This document shows, in pieces, positions 18,233 to 27,486 of a stretch of 64,000 nt of DNA. Below the pieces are notes generated by a model. It did no database searches. It was not told the DNA's origin and was given only the letters and a program-made list of their open reading frames with translations. The position numbers and the translations under genes were made by a program. Position 1 is the stretch's first letter, and every line of letters starts with the position of its first letter. Origin of the DNA: Thiothrix subterranea (GTDB lineage Bacteria > Pseudomonadota > Gammaproteobacteria > Thiotrichales > Thiotrichaceae). The stretch spans positions 2,842,001 to 2,906,000 of the forward strand of contig NZ_CP133217.1 of the NCBI RefSeq assembly GCF_030930995.1, read 5' to 3'.

Positions 18233-19288
18233 CTAAGCTTTCAACGATGCCATGTCGATCACGAAGCGGTATTTCACATCGCTTTTCAACATGCGCTCGT
18301 AGGCTGCATTGATTTCCTGCATCTGAATAATTTCGATGTCGGAAGTAATGCCATGTTCACCACAGAAATCCAGCATCTCTTGGGTTTCGGCGATACCACC
18401 AATCAGAGAACCCGCCACCGACTTGCGCCCCAACACCAGCGACGCGGAATTCAGGAAAGGTTCCAGTGGCCCCAAATAACCGACCAGTACCAGTGTGCCG
18501 CTGATAGCCAGGGTCGGCATGTAAGGGTTGATGTCATGCACGTAAGGCACAGTGTCGATGATCAGGTCAAAGCGACTTTTAACCGCTGCCATTTGACTGT
18601 CATCCGTGGAAAGCACGATGTTGTCAGCCCCCAAACGACGAGCATCCTGCTCCTTGCCCGCTGAACGGGTAAACAGCGTGACTTCAGCACCAAGCGCCTT
18701 GGCAAGTTTCAGTGCCATATGACCGAGGCCCCCCAAACCAACAACCGCTACTTTGCTGCCCTTACCCACGTTCCAGTGGCGCAGCGGTGAATAAGTAGTA
18801 ATACCTGCACACAGTAACGGTGCAGCGCCAGCCAAATCCAAACCATCAGGCACTTTCAGCACAAACTTGTCGGATACGACGATCTTTTCGGAATAGCCGC
18901 CGTAAGTGGTCTGGTGGTCGTGCCGGTCAGTGCCGTTGTAAGTCAGGGTCGGGAACTCTTCGCAATACTGTTCCAGCCCATGCTGACAAGGATCGCAATG
19001 CTGGCAGGAATCGACCATGCAACCGACCCCAACGTTATCGTCCGCTTTGAAACGAGTAACCGCTGAGCCGACACTGAGAACGCGCCCAATGATTTCGTGA
19101 CCGGGCACGACAGGGTAAACACTGTTAGCCCAGTCATTACGAGCCTGATGCAAATCAGAATGGCAGACCCCGCAAAACAGGATTTCGATCACCACATCAT
19201 CAGCACGCGGTTCGCGCCGTTCAAAACGATAGGGCTTCAAACTATCCTGTGCGGATTGTGCGGCGTAACCAAGAATACGTATGCTCAT
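18233..19288 (-). CDS. zinc-dependent NAD(P) alcohol/aldehyde dehydrogenase (YahK/CAD type)
   Basis: Medium-chain dehydrogenase that interconverts alcohols and aldehydes. The catalytic zinc site is visible in CGVCHSDLHQARNDW and VPGHEIIGRV; the structural zinc site is DSCQHCDPCQHGLEQYC. The Rossmann motif is VGLGGLGHMALKLAKALGA. The C-terminal half keeps the YahK/cinnamyl-type pattern (GGIAETQEMLDFCGEHGI). The 351-residue length is normal and the arrangement of SAGKEQDARRLGAD suggests NADP rather than NAD, which is inference. GGAGTTAAGGG precedes the ATG. It is divergent from the 438-residue protein gene; the 166-nt gap holds both promoters. Confidence 0.95.
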   Translation of the reverse strand: MSIRILGYAAQSAQDSLKPYRFERREPRADDVVIEILFCGVCHSDLHQARNDWANSVYPVVPGHEIIGRVLSVGSAVTRFKADDNVGVGCMVDSCQHCDPCQHGLEQYCEEFPTLTYNGTDRHDHQTTYGGYSEKIVVSDKFVLKVPDGLDLAGAAPLLCAGITTYSPLRHWNVGKGSKVAVVGLGGLGHMALKLAKALGAEVTLFTRSAGKEQDARRLGADNIVLSTDDSQMAAVKSRFDLIIDTVPYVHDINPYMPTLAISGTLVLVGYLGPLEPFLNSASLVLGRKSVAGSLIGGIAETQEMLDFCGEHGITSDIEIIQMQEINAAYERMLKSDVKYRFVIDMASLKA

Positions 19289-19396
19289 CCCTTAACTCCA
19301 TGCAACTACAACGGTAAGTGATCGTACTGTTTGAAGGCAACAATAGCCAGTTCAATCCCTTTTGCTTGATGCCAACGCGACCGACAGAGGAATATT

Positions 19397-19423
19397 TATA
19401 ACGCTCAATATGCTAGGCTATGC
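19397..19423 (+). promoter_or_regulatory. promoter-like element shared with 13947-13973
   Basis: TATAAC-N5 followed by ATATGCTAGGCTATGC, the second copy of the element before the AlbA_2 gene. It ends 31 nt before the ATG of the 438-residue protein. The -35-like hexamer here is TTATAA and the -10-like hexamer TATGCG, 17 nt apart. Confidence 0.55.
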
Positions 19424-19454
19424 GCTTTGAATCCTTCCTAAAACGGATGCCGCC

Positions 19455-20771
19455 ATGAGTGTTGTAGACGAAAAATCCATCTTTATCGCCATGAAACAGG
19501 ATGGGCCATTCGCTATCCACCCACACGCTTCGTGCGCCCATCCGTTTTCACCGCAAAACCGCTTGTGGGTCAAAACTTTCCAACAAAATCGGCAAATGAC
19601 CACCAAGTACCGTGCAGTACGCGACCAATTGTTCGACTTGTTACAGATTCAGCGCTTTGATGAGATTCCCGCTCTCATCCAAAACTCGGCATTGCGCGAG
19701 CAACGCAGCGCCCAAGCCTACCGATTGTTGGGCAATTTGTTCGGTATCAGCGGCGATTTAGCCGCAATTCGCAGCAAAATCCACGAATACATGAACACCG
19801 CCGATGCCGTCATCGGCATGTTGCGCGGCAAAGTTATGGCAACTTACAGCTCACACATCGAAATCAGCAATGAAATCGAGACCGCCAAAAATCCGGTGGA
19901 TTTATTGCTAATGATTTTCGACGACCGTTACCACCAAAAAATCCGCTTCGAGGCCAAGCGTAAGTTGGTGTTGATGGGGTTAGCTGGCTCTATCGACCAG
20001 CGTGAACGCGAAACCGATATTGAAAACAAGTTTGCGACCTTCCTGAATTTTCTCAACCAATACGTGTGGAGTCCGCAACTCAAAATTGGTGAATTGGACA
20101 TTGCCTACCTGCACAGCCGCCACGACAGCAACGATTTCAGTTGCAGCGAAGTCGCGGTGATCGACGCAGAAGCCGCCCGCCACCTGCATGAATTCGCCGA
20201 AAACGAAAAACTCACGCTGGTCAAACGCCGCTTATTTCAAGCCAACGGGCAGGAAGTGCCGGTATACGTGACGGTGCGTAAAAAAGATTCCGCCGCCAAA
20301 GTGCTGAAATTGTTACGTAAAAACGAGAAAAATCCCGCCGTCGCCGTCGATGACGAATTGGGGCTAATGGCGGTGCTGGATAACATCAGCCACGTCAAAC
20401 GCTTCGTGCGGCACCTGACCCGCTCCGCCGTCAAAGCCGGTTCGATCATGATGCTCGAAGACATTTCCGACACGCTCGCAGGCAGCCATTACACCGCCAC
20501 CTCAGTCGGCAGCAGCAGCAAAACCCAAATGCTGAAATTCTTTGCCCGCATGGGGGGAATGCGCGTGGAATTCATCATCCACACCAATCAAAGCTACCTC
20601 AACTACCGCTACCAACGCGGCACGTCTCACGACGAATACGAAGTCCGGCGCTTGTTCGACTCCGGCGTGACCGAATTTTTATTTCCCTATGACATTTATC
20701 GACTGGACATGCAGCAAGTGCGTGAAAAACAATTGCAGCGTTTCAGAAAAAATATTGAGCAACAACACTAA
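19455..20771 (+). CDS. unrecognised 438-residue cytoplasmic protein
   Basis: I do not recognise this protein. It has no signal peptide or membrane segment. The first 60 residues include a Cys/His-rich stretch (HPHASCAHPFSPQNRLWVK). The middle is helical (AQAYRLLGNLFGISGD, NPVDLLLMIFDDRYHQKIR). The C-terminal third has DELGLMAVLDNISHVKRFV, a conserved-looking Ser-rich loop (SVGSSSKTQMLKFF) and RYQRGTSHDEYEVRRLFDSG. The pattern hints at a nucleotide- or RNA-processing fold but is too weak to name. It begins a tight operon: yjdM follows after 12 nt and the TRIC channel gene overlaps that. The promoter-like element upstream is shared with the AlbA_2 gene. Confidence 0.75.
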   Translation: MSVVDEKSIFIAMKQDGPFAIHPHASCAHPFSPQNRLWVKTFQQNRQMTTKYRAVRDQLFDLLQIQRFDEIPALIQNSALREQRSAQAYRLLGNLFGISGDLAAIRSKIHEYMNTADAVIGMLRGKVMATYSSHIEISNEIETAKNPVDLLLMIFDDRYHQKIRFEAKRKLVLMGLAGSIDQRERETDIENKFATFLNFLNQYVWSPQLKIGELDIAYLHSRHDSNDFSCSEVAVIDAEAARHLHEFAENEKLTLVKRRLFQANGQEVPVYVTVRKKDSAAKVLKLLRKNEKNPAVAVDDELGLMAVLDNISHVKRFVRHLTRSAVKAGSIMMLEDISDTLAGSHYTATSVGSSSKTQMLKFFARMGGMRVEFIIHTNQSYLNYRYQRGTSHDEYEVRRLFDSGVTEFLFPYDIYRLDMQQVREKQLQRFRKNIEQQH

Positions 20772-20783
20772 GGTAACATTTTA

Positions 20784-21125
20784 ATGAGTACGATTCCTCC
20801 CTGCCCTAAATGCGGTTCAGAATACAGCTACGAAGACGGCGCAATGTTTGTCTGCCCCGAATGCGCCCACGAATGGCCTCAAGTCGCCGCCACCAGCGAA
20901 GCGGAAAGTGAGCGCGTCATCAAAGATTCCAACGGCACGGTGCTGCAAGACGGCGATACCGTCACCGTCATCAAAGACCTGAAGCTGAAAGGTTCATCGC
21001 TGGTCGTCAAAGTCGGCACCAAGGTAAAAAATATTCGCTTGGTCGATGGCGACCACGATATTGACTGCAAAATTGACGGCATCGGCGCAATGAGCCTGAA
21101 ATCGGAATTCGTCAGGAAAGTCTAA
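20784..21125 (+). CDS. yjdM: YjdM/PhnA-family zinc-ribbon protein
   Basis: A 113-residue protein of the YjdM (formerly PhnA) family. The N-terminal zinc ribbon has two C-x2-C pairs ([13 protein letters not shown] and [10 protein letters not shown]). The C-terminal KOW-like domain has [39 protein letters not shown] and the end motif [11 protein letters not shown], all normal for the family. Despite its old name the protein is not known to act in phosphonate breakdown, and no phn genes are nearby. AAGGTAAC precedes the ATG. Its stop overlaps the next start by 1 nt (TAATG). Confidence 0.95.
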   Translation: MSTIPPCPKCGSEYSYEDGAMFVCPECAHEWPQVAATSEAESERVIKDSNGTVLQDGDTVTVIKDLKLKGSSLVVKVGTKVKNIRLVDGDHDIDCKIDGIGAMSLKSEFVRKV

Positions 21126-21760
21126 TGACCCTACACCCCAACTCTGCCCTGCTGCACAGCCTTTACTGGATCACGCTGATCGCGGTGGTCGTGTCCTCCG
21201 CGTCTGCCGTGCTCAAAGCCGGTTTTAAGCAGTTTGACTTGTTTGGGGTGATTATTATCGCCATTGTCACCGGACTCGGTGGCGGTTCGCTACGCGATAT
21301 GCTGCTGGATCGAGAAGTGTTCTGGATTCGTGACCAGATGTTTTTTATAGCCTCACTGGGCAGCGCAATCGTAATTTTCTTGCTGGCGCGTGTGGTGGTC
21401 ATTCCGCAGCGCTTTTTCCTGATACCCGATGCTGCGGGCTTAGCCACCTTCGGCGTAGCAGGCACGCTGGTATCGCTGATGGTTGGTGCACCTTGGCTGG
21501 TCGCCAGTTTCATGGGCGTCATGACCGGCACAATGGGCGGCATTTTCCGCGATATATTGTGCAATACCCCGCCCGTGGTATTTCAAAGCCCGCTGTATGC
21601 CACCGTTTCGTGGGCGGGTTCGTTACTGTTCATCGGGCTGTTGTACCTGCACATGGATGTCACGCTGGCGGCGATTATCGCGGGTTTGGCAATTTTCATC
21701 GCGCGGCTACTGGCGATACGTTTCAATATCAACCTGCCGGTCTTCAAGTTCAAGGAATAG
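21125..21760 (+). CDS. TRIC-family cation channel protein (YadS/UPF0126)
   Basis: A 211-residue inner-membrane protein with about seven membrane segments. It shows the duplicated UPF0126/TRIC motif twice: GVIIIAIVTGLGGGSLRDML in the first half and FMGVMTGTMGGIFRDILC in the second; the Gly-rich G-x-x-R-D loops line the pore in TRIC channels. Bacterial members conduct monovalent cations in vitro; the natural ion and role are unsettled. The start overlaps the yjdM stop (TAATG), so translation is coupled. It ends 3 nt before the convergent NDUFA9-like gene. Confidence 0.92.
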   Translation: MTLHPNSALLHSLYWITLIAVVVSSASAVLKAGFKQFDLFGVIIIAIVTGLGGGSLRDMLLDREVFWIRDQMFFIASLGSAIVIFLLARVVVIPQRFFLIPDAAGLATFGVAGTLVSLMVGAPWLVASFMGVMTGTMGGIFRDILCNTPPVVFQSPLYATVSWAGSLLFIGLLYLHMDVTLAAIIAGLAIFIARLLAIRFNINLPVFKFKE

Positions 21761-21763
21761 CGG

Positions 21764-22687
21764 TCAGGCCAAATACCCCAAATTCTCCAGCGCAAAGCGT
21801 TTGGGCGCAATCCCAAACGTTTGCCAAGCCGAATCATCGCTACAGGTATTGCCTTCCAACAACATCACAATCTGGTCACGGGTAATCGGAAACCACGCTT
21901 GTTTGTCCAACACACCCGCCACCACTTTGAGGATTTCCGCCGGAGCTGGCACTGCCAGTTTGCTGCTACGCCCCGATGCTTGGGCTAGGGTTTGGATAAT
22001 CGCTTTCCAACTCACCGCATCCGGCCCACACAGCGCGAAGGTTTTGCCCAATGCCGCCGGATTATCCACCGCTGCGGCAAACGCTTGCGCCACGTCTTCC
22101 ACATGCACCGGCTGCATCTCGAATTTGCCCGCTTGCAAAATATTCACCCCGCCAAAAAACAGCGGCGCGGGGATTGGCGGCAACACCAATTCCTTTTGCA
22201 ATTGCGTGCAGAATTCCGCCTTGCCACGCGGATCGCCGAACACCACCGAAGGCCGGAAAACCGTCCAAGCCAACCCCGACGCTTGCACGCATTGTTCCGC
22301 CCGAAACTTGGTATCTTGGTATTTCGTACCGCCTGCCTTAACGCCATTGGCACTCATCAGAATGAAATGTTTCACACCCTGACGTTGTGCCGCTGCGACC
22401 GTGCGCTCGACACCGTTGAACTGGCTTTCTTCGTAAGTGATGCCCTTCGCCGGAAATTCGCGCAAAATGCCGATGAGGTAAATCACCGCATCCGCGCCTT
22501 GCAAACACGCATCCAGCGCCGCCGTGTCGCGAATATCGCCGGGAACGGTTTCACATTGCGCAGCAGCGGCTAATTTACCTTCACTGCTGGGGCGCACCAG
22601 CACACGCGGCGTATGCCCTGCCTGCAACAAAGCGTCGATGACATACGTGCCAACGAAGCCTGTTCCACCAATTAGGCTGACTTTCAT
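21764..22687 (-). CDS. atypical SDR, complex-I NDUFA9-subunit-like NAD(P)-binding protein
   Basis: NAD(P)-binding protein of the NDUFA9/YbjT-like extended SDR group; usually annotated 'complex I NDUFA9 subunit family' although a respiratory role in bacteria is unproven. The start at MKVSLIGGTGFVGTYV has AAGGA upstream and puts the nucleotide motif GGTGFVG at residue 8, as usual; the longer start adds seven odd residues. Later motifs are AVIYLIGILREF and HFILMSANGVKAGG, where the classical YxxxK is replaced by a KYQDTKFRAE segment. The C-terminal third is a substrate-type domain. It is divergent from the small gene at 22843. Confidence 0.88.
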   Translation of the reverse strand: MKVSLIGGTGFVGTYVIDALLQAGHTPRVLVRPSSEGKLAAAAQCETVPGDIRDTAALDACLQGADAVIYLIGILREFPAKGITYEESQFNGVERTVAAAQRQGVKHFILMSANGVKAGGTKYQDTKFRAEQCVQASGLAWTVFRPSVVFGDPRGKAEFCTQLQKELVLPPIPAPLFFGGVNILQAGKFEMQPVHVEDVAQAFAAAVDNPAALGKTFALCGPDAVSWKAIIQTLAQASGRSSKLAVPAPAEILKVVAGVLDKQAWFPITRDQIVMLLEGNTCSDDSAWQTFGIAPKRFALENLGYLA

Positions 22688-22842
22688 ATTGAAATCCTTG
22701 CTCATCAAAAGTTAAGTAATTATCACCGCAATGCCCCATCTTGTCACACTCTTGTATAAATACCGGATACAAAGCAGGATTAATTGCAAGTCTTGTCCAC
22801 ACTGCTGACACTTGACCCATAATCACTAGGAGGATAACCATT

Positions 22843-23061
22843 ATGCGCATTTCCACACTCGACCCCATCACGCTCGAAGACGTCACCGACCTTGAAAACG
22901 CCCCGTTCATTATGGATGGCGATCTGAAAATTTACTTCCAGTCCGAAGCCAATAAAGCCGAATACCTCGATATTCCGATGCATACCGGCGAAAACAGCCC
23001 CGGCTTGAAAAAGATTTTCGACGACATTGCCGACTGCCCCATCACCGGCAGCATCAACTAA
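22843..23061 (+). CDS. hypothetical small acidic protein
   Basis: A 72-residue protein, not recognised. It is acidic with no cysteine except one near the end and no membrane segment (LEDVTDLENAPFIMDGDLKI, FQSEANKAEYLDIPMHTGE). A strong AGGAGG lies 9 nt before the ATG, and the SDR gene begins 1 nt after its stop, so it is a real gene at the head of the SDR/cryptochrome operon. A role connected with the cryptochrome or the SDR is only a guess from position. Confidence 0.75.
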   Translation: MRISTLDPITLEDVTDLENAPFIMDGDLKIYFQSEANKAEYLDIPMHTGENSPGLKKIFDDIADCPITGSIN

Positions 23062-23062
23062 G

Positions 23063-23797
23063 ATGACCACGACACCCCGTAAAGTCTTGGTAGCAGGCGC
23101 ATCCGGCGGTATCGGGCAAGCGTTTTGCGAACAACTCGCCGCGCAATTTCCTGACATTCAGCTCATCCGGCTGGCACGCAATACCGCTGCATTGCCAGTG
23201 CTGAATATTCCCACGCAAGACCTCCGTTTCGATTTGACGGATGAAGCCAACATCATTAGCGCGTTGCAAGCCCTGCCCGACAAAGCTGAACTGGACTGGG
23301 TTTTCATCGCCACCGGCTGGTTACACGACGACACGCTGCAACCGGAAAAAACTTGGCGCAGTTTGGACGCCGACCACCTGCTACGTTCCTACGCCCTCAA
23401 TGCAGTTGGCCCCGCGTTGCTGGTCAAACACTTGCTGGCAAAGCTTAACCCCAAACACCCGACCACCATTGGCATTTTATCCGCTCGCGTCGGCAGCATT
23501 AGCGACAACCGGCTCGGCGGCTGGCATTCCTACCGTGCCAGCAAAGCCGCGCTGAATATGCTGATCAAAAACTTCGCCATCGAATTGCAACGCATGAAAC
23601 GCCCCACCATTATCGTCGGTTTGCAACCCGGCACGACCGACACCGCGCTGTCTAAACCATTCAAGCGCAATGTGCCGCCGGATCATCTGCAAACACCCGC
23701 ATTCACCGCCAGCCATTTGCTGAAAGTAATGCAACATTTGCGACCCGAAGATTCGGGGGAACTGTTTGATTTCTTGGGCGTAAAATTTGCGCCATGA
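23063..23797 (+). CDS. short-chain dehydrogenase (CsgA/C-factor-like SDR)
   Basis: NAD(P)-dependent oxidoreductase of the classical SDR fold, 244 residues. I start at MTTTPRKVLVAGASG, directly after the stop of the small gene; the longer ORF start lies inside that gene. The nucleotide motif is GASGGIGQAF and the catalytic pair is YRASKAALNML (Tyr and Lys four apart), with Ser in ARVGSI upstream. The C-terminal segment GLQPGTTDTALSKPF is typical of CsgA-like SDRs. It overlaps the cryptochrome gene by 4 nt (ATGA), so the two are translated together. The substrate is unknown. Confidence 0.92.
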   Translation: MTTTPRKVLVAGASGGIGQAFCEQLAAQFPDIQLIRLARNTAALPVLNIPTQDLRFDLTDEANIISALQALPDKAELDWVFIATGWLHDDTLQPEKTWRSLDADHLLRSYALNAVGPALLVKHLLAKLNPKHPTTIGILSARVGSISDNRLGGWHSYRASKAALNMLIKNFAIELQRMKRPTIIVGLQPGTTDTALSKPFKRNVPPDHLQTPAFTASHLLKVMQHLRPEDSGELFDFLGVKFAP

Positions 23798-25047
23798 ACG
23801 GTTTATTTTGGTTTCGCTACGATTTGCGTCTGCATGATAACCCTGCTTTGGTCAAACTCGCGCAGCAATGCGAGCAATTGGTGTGTGTTTATGCGGTAGA
23901 TACACAGGCATCCATGGGCGCATTCCGCTGGCAATTTATCCGCGAATCCCTCGCTGATTTGCAGCAACAATTAGCGGCCTTGGGGCAAACGCTGGTGATT
24001 CGCGTCGGTCAACCTGACGCAATTATCAGCGAACTCATCCAAACGCACGGTATTCAAATCGCAGGCGCAACCCCTGTTCCCGCGACGTATGAACAACGTC
24101 AATTGACCAACGTGAAGCAAACGTGTCCGCAATGCCAGTGGGTGGAAACTGAAAGTTTCACCTTGTTTGACGCGCGGCAATTGCCCTTTAACGTCAATAA
24201 ATTGCCCGACAGCTTCACCCCTTTTCGCAAGCAAGTGGAACAAATTGCCGTCGCGCAACCATTGCCGCGCCCCCAGCATCTTCCCGCGCCATTGCCGAGT
24301 GCATCCGACCCGCTGCCCGAATTCAGCACCCCCGAAGCGGATTCCAACACGCTGCCGTTCAGTGGTGGCGAAACCGCAGGCTTGGCGCAAGTGCGCTATT
24401 ACTTGCACGATACCCGCCAAGTCAGCCGCTACAAACTGACCCGTAACGGTTTGGATGGCTGGGATTTTTCCTCGAAACTTTCCCCTTGGCTGGCGCAAGG
24501 CTGTGTATCCCCTCGGCAGATTGTGGCGGAATTGCAGGACTACGAAGCGCAATACGGCGCGAACGATTCCACCTATTGGCTGTATTTTGAACTGCTGTGG
24601 CGCGAATATTTCCAATGGCTGCATTACCGCTACGGCAACCGTTTATACCTGTTACGTGGCATCCGCAATCAAGACCCGTTGCTGAGCAAAAACCCCAAAG
24701 CCTTAGCAGGCTGGTGTGAAGGCAAGACCGCTGCACCGTTCGTGAATGCCTTCATGCACCAATTGCGCAATACCGGCTGGATGTCGAATCGCGGGCGGCA
24801 AATCGTCGCCAGCTACCTGATCAACCAATTGGGGGTGGATTGGCGCGACGGCGCCGCATGGTTTGAAGCGCAATTGATTGATTACGACCCCGCCAGCAAT
24901 TGGGGCAACTGGCAATACCTTACGGGTGTCGGCACCGATCCGCGTGGGCGGCGCGAGTTCAATATTGGCAAACAACAACGCGAATACGATCCGGCGGGCG
25001 CGTTTGTGGGGAAATATTCACACCGTCATGCACAGCGCACCTCTTGA
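23794..25047 (+). CDS. cryptochrome/photolyase, DASH type
   Basis: Flavin-binding blue-light protein; DASH cryptochromes repair cyclobutane dimers in single-stranded DNA and may also signal. The photolyase N-terminal domain starts LFWFRYDLRLHDNPAL. The FAD domain has VSRYKLTRNGLDGWDFSSKL, LLWREYFQWLHYRYG, and the DNA/FAD motif MSNRGRQIVASYLINQLGVDW. The final NWGNWQYLTGVGTDPRG and FNIGKQQREYDP are DASH hallmarks. At 417 residues it is compact for the group. It is translationally coupled to the preceding SDR gene, an association I have no explanation for. Confidence 0.95.
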   Translation: MNGLFWFRYDLRLHDNPALVKLAQQCEQLVCVYAVDTQASMGAFRWQFIRESLADLQQQLAALGQTLVIRVGQPDAIISELIQTHGIQIAGATPVPATYEQRQLTNVKQTCPQCQWVETESFTLFDARQLPFNVNKLPDSFTPFRKQVEQIAVAQPLPRPQHLPAPLPSASDPLPEFSTPEADSNTLPFSGGETAGLAQVRYYLHDTRQVSRYKLTRNGLDGWDFSSKLSPWLAQGCVSPRQIVAELQDYEAQYGANDSTYWLYFELLWREYFQWLHYRYGNRLYLLRGIRNQDPLLSKNPKALAGWCEGKTAAPFVNAFMHQLRNTGWMSNRGRQIVASYLINQLGVDWRDGAAWFEAQLIDYDPASNWGNWQYLTGVGTDPRGRREFNIGKQQREYDPAGAFVGKYSHRHAQRTS

Positions 25048-25130
25048 AAAAATAAGACTTGTCACAATCTTGTCTAACAAGAGTACTTGACAACCAAACT
25101 AGGTTATTCGCCCCCAACCGAGGTAACAGC

Positions 25131-27476
25131 ATGAACGAAGCTCTCATTTTAATCCCCATGCGCGATGTCGTCTTATTTCCGGGCATGGCAATTCCCATCA
25201 CGATTGGGCGCGAACAATCCATCGCTGCCGCACAAGAAGCTGTGAAAAATGGGCAAAAAATCGGTCTGGTGTTGCAAACCCAAGCCAGCCTCAGCAATCC
25301 CGATAGCAGCCAATTACACCCGATCGGCACGATTGCCAGCATTTTGCGCTACGTCACCACCTCCAGCGGCACACACCATCTGGTGGTGCAAGGCGAAGAG
25401 CGCTTCCGCGTAGTCGATCATGTCGAAGGTTTGCCCTACATGGCGGCACACGTCAAAATCCTTCCCGAAGTCGAAGCCGCTGAAGATGACCCTGATGTCA
25501 AAGCGCGGATGCGTCATTTGCAGGAAAAAGCTATCGAAACCGTGCAATTGCTGCCACAAGCGCCGCCTGAAGTCATTAGCGCTATCCAAAGCATGGAATA
25601 CGCGGGCGCACTGGCCGATTTGGTCAGCAATTTCCTCGACATTAGCCCGCCAGAAAAACAGGTAATTTTAGAAACCATCAACCTGCGCGAACGCCTCGAT
25701 AAAGTCGCCGAACACGTGCGCCACCAGCTCGAAGTGTTGAAATTGACCCGTGAAATCGACCAGCAAACCAAACAGTCGATGGATGCCCGCCAGCGCGAAT
25801 TCATGCTGCGCGAACGCCTCAAAGCCATCAAAAAAGAGCTGGGCGAAGACGACGATGACAGCAACCAAACCGAAATTGAAGAGCTGAAACAAGCGATTGC
25901 CGACGCGAATATGTCCGCCGAAGCCGCCGAACAAGCCCGCAAGGAACTCAAACGCCTGCAAAAAATGCCGGAATCGTCTGGTGAATATTCCATGATCCGC
26001 ACCTACCTCGACTGGCTCACCAGCTTGCCTTGGAACACACTAGCAGCCGAAACCATCGACATTGCCAAAGCCCGGACAGTGCTGGACGAAGACCATTACG
26101 GCTTGGAAAAGATCAAAAAACGCATTCTCGAATACCTCGCGGTGCGCAAACTCAACCCGCAAGGTCGCAGCCCGATCCTGTGTTTCGTCGGCCCTCCCGG
26201 TGTCGGTAAAACCTCGCTCGGCAAAAGCATTGCACGTTCCTTAGGCTTACCGTTTGTGCGTTCCAGCCTCGGCGGGGTGCATGACGAAGCCGAAATCCGT
26301 GGGCATCGCCGCACTTACATGGGCGCATTACCCGGCAATATCATTCAAGAAATGCGCAAAGCAGGCAGTCGCAACCCAGTGTTTATGCTCGACGAAATCG
26401 ACAAACTCGGCGGCGGCGGTTTCCACGGCGACCCTGCCGCTGCGTTGCTGGAAGTGCTTGACCCCGCGCAAAACGAAACCTTCCGCGATAACTATTTGGC
26501 GCTACCGTTTGATCTGAGCAAAGTGGTCTTCATCGCTACCGCCAATGTGCTGGATTCGATTCCGGGGCCATTGCGTGACCGCATGGAAATCATCAGCCTG
26601 CCCGGTTATACCGAAGACGAAAAGGTCGAAATCGCCAAACGTTACCTGCTATCACGCCAACTCGAAGCGCACGGGTTGACCCCAGAACAAGCGCACGTCA
26701 ACGAAGCCGCGTTACACACGATTGTGAGCGACTACACTCGCGAAGCCGGTTGCCGCAATTTAGAGCGTGAAATCGCGGCGGTATTGCGCAATGCCGCTAT
26801 TCAAATCGCGGAAGGCAAGACCGAGCGGGTCGCAATTACCCCCGCTGAGTTGCCTGCAATCCTTGGCGCACAACGCTTTGAAAGCGAAGTCGCAATGCGT
26901 ACCAGCGTCCCCGGCGTGGCAACCGGCTTGGCATGGACACCGGTTGGCGGCGATATTCTGTTCATCGAAACCACCAAAATGCCGGGGCATGGCAAGCTGA
27001 TCATTACCGGGCAACTCGGCGATGTGATGAAAGAAAGCGCTCAAGCTGCCTTAAGTCTGATCAAAGCCAACGCTAAACGCTTTGGGGTTGACCCGCAGGT
27101 ATTCGAGAAGCATGATATTCACTTGCACGTTCCGGCGGGCGCCATTCCAAAAGACGGGCCTAGCGCGGGGGTATCCATTTTCACCTCACTGGTGTCGTTA
27201 CTCAGTGATTGCAAAGTGCGCAGTGATGTCGCCATGACCGGCGAAATCAGCTTGCGTGGTTTGGTGTTACCGATTGGCGGGGTTAAGGAAAAATGCCTTG
27301 CCGCCTTACGCGCTGGCATCCACACCGTGATGTTGCCCGCCCGTAACCGTAAGGATTTGGATGACGTGCCGGAAAATGCCCGTAAACAGCTCAATTTTGT
27401 GTGGCTGGAACGGGTAGACGATGCAATTAACGCAGCACTAGAAGTGCCGGAATTAGCTTTACAAACCGCCGCTTGA
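25131..27476 (+). CDS. lon: ATP-dependent protease Lon
   Basis: Cytoplasmic AAA+ serine protease that degrades misfolded and regulatory proteins. I start at MNEALILIPMRDVVLFPG, with GAGGTAAC upstream, not at the longer ORF start. The order is N-terminal substrate domain, coiled-coil linker, AAA+ module with Walker A GPPGVGKTSLGKS and Walker B VFMLDEIDKL, then the protease domain with the Ser-Lys dyad: Ser678 in PKDGPSAGVSIFTSL and a Lys in PIGGVKEKCLAALRAG. The 781-residue length is normal. The gap upstream holds repeated CTTGTC/CTTGAC sequences whose meaning is unclear. The UPF0323 lipoprotein gene follows after 10 nt. Confidence 0.97.
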   Translation: MNEALILIPMRDVVLFPGMAIPITIGREQSIAAAQEAVKNGQKIGLVLQTQASLSNPDSSQLHPIGTIASILRYVTTSSGTHHLVVQGEERFRVVDHVEGLPYMAAHVKILPEVEAAEDDPDVKARMRHLQEKAIETVQLLPQAPPEVISAIQSMEYAGALADLVSNFLDISPPEKQVILETINLRERLDKVAEHVRHQLEVLKLTREIDQQTKQSMDARQREFMLRERLKAIKKELGEDDDDSNQTEIEELKQAIADANMSAEAAEQARKELKRLQKMPESSGEYSMIRTYLDWLTSLPWNTLAAETIDIAKARTVLDEDHYGLEKIKKRILEYLAVRKLNPQGRSPILCFVGPPGVGKTSLGKSIARSLGLPFVRSSLGGVHDEAEIRGHRRTYMGALPGNIIQEMRKAGSRNPVFMLDEIDKLGGGGFHGDPAAALLEVLDPAQNETFRDNYLALPFDLSKVVFIATANVLDSIPGPLRDRMEIISLPGYTEDEKVEIAKRYLLSRQLEAHGLTPEQAHVNEAALHTIVSDYTREAGCRNLEREIAAVLRNAAIQIAEGKTERVAITPAELPAILGAQRFESEVAMRTSVPGVATGLAWTPVGGDILFIETTKMPGHGKLIITGQLGDVMKESAQAALSLIKANAKRFGVDPQVFEKHDIHLHVPAGAIPKDGPSAGVSIFTSLVSLLSDCKVRSDVAMTGEISLRGLVLPIGGVKEKCLAALRAGIHTVMLPARNRKDLDDVPENARKQLNFVWLERVDDAINAALEVPELALQTAA

Positions 27477-27486
27477 GACAACCAAC

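Noticed and set aside
25059-25130. Possible heat-shock (sigma32) promoter before lon: CTTGACA followed later by CCCCCA
   Set aside because: The spacing between the two parts is about 18 nt, too long for the consensus I know; left unassigned.
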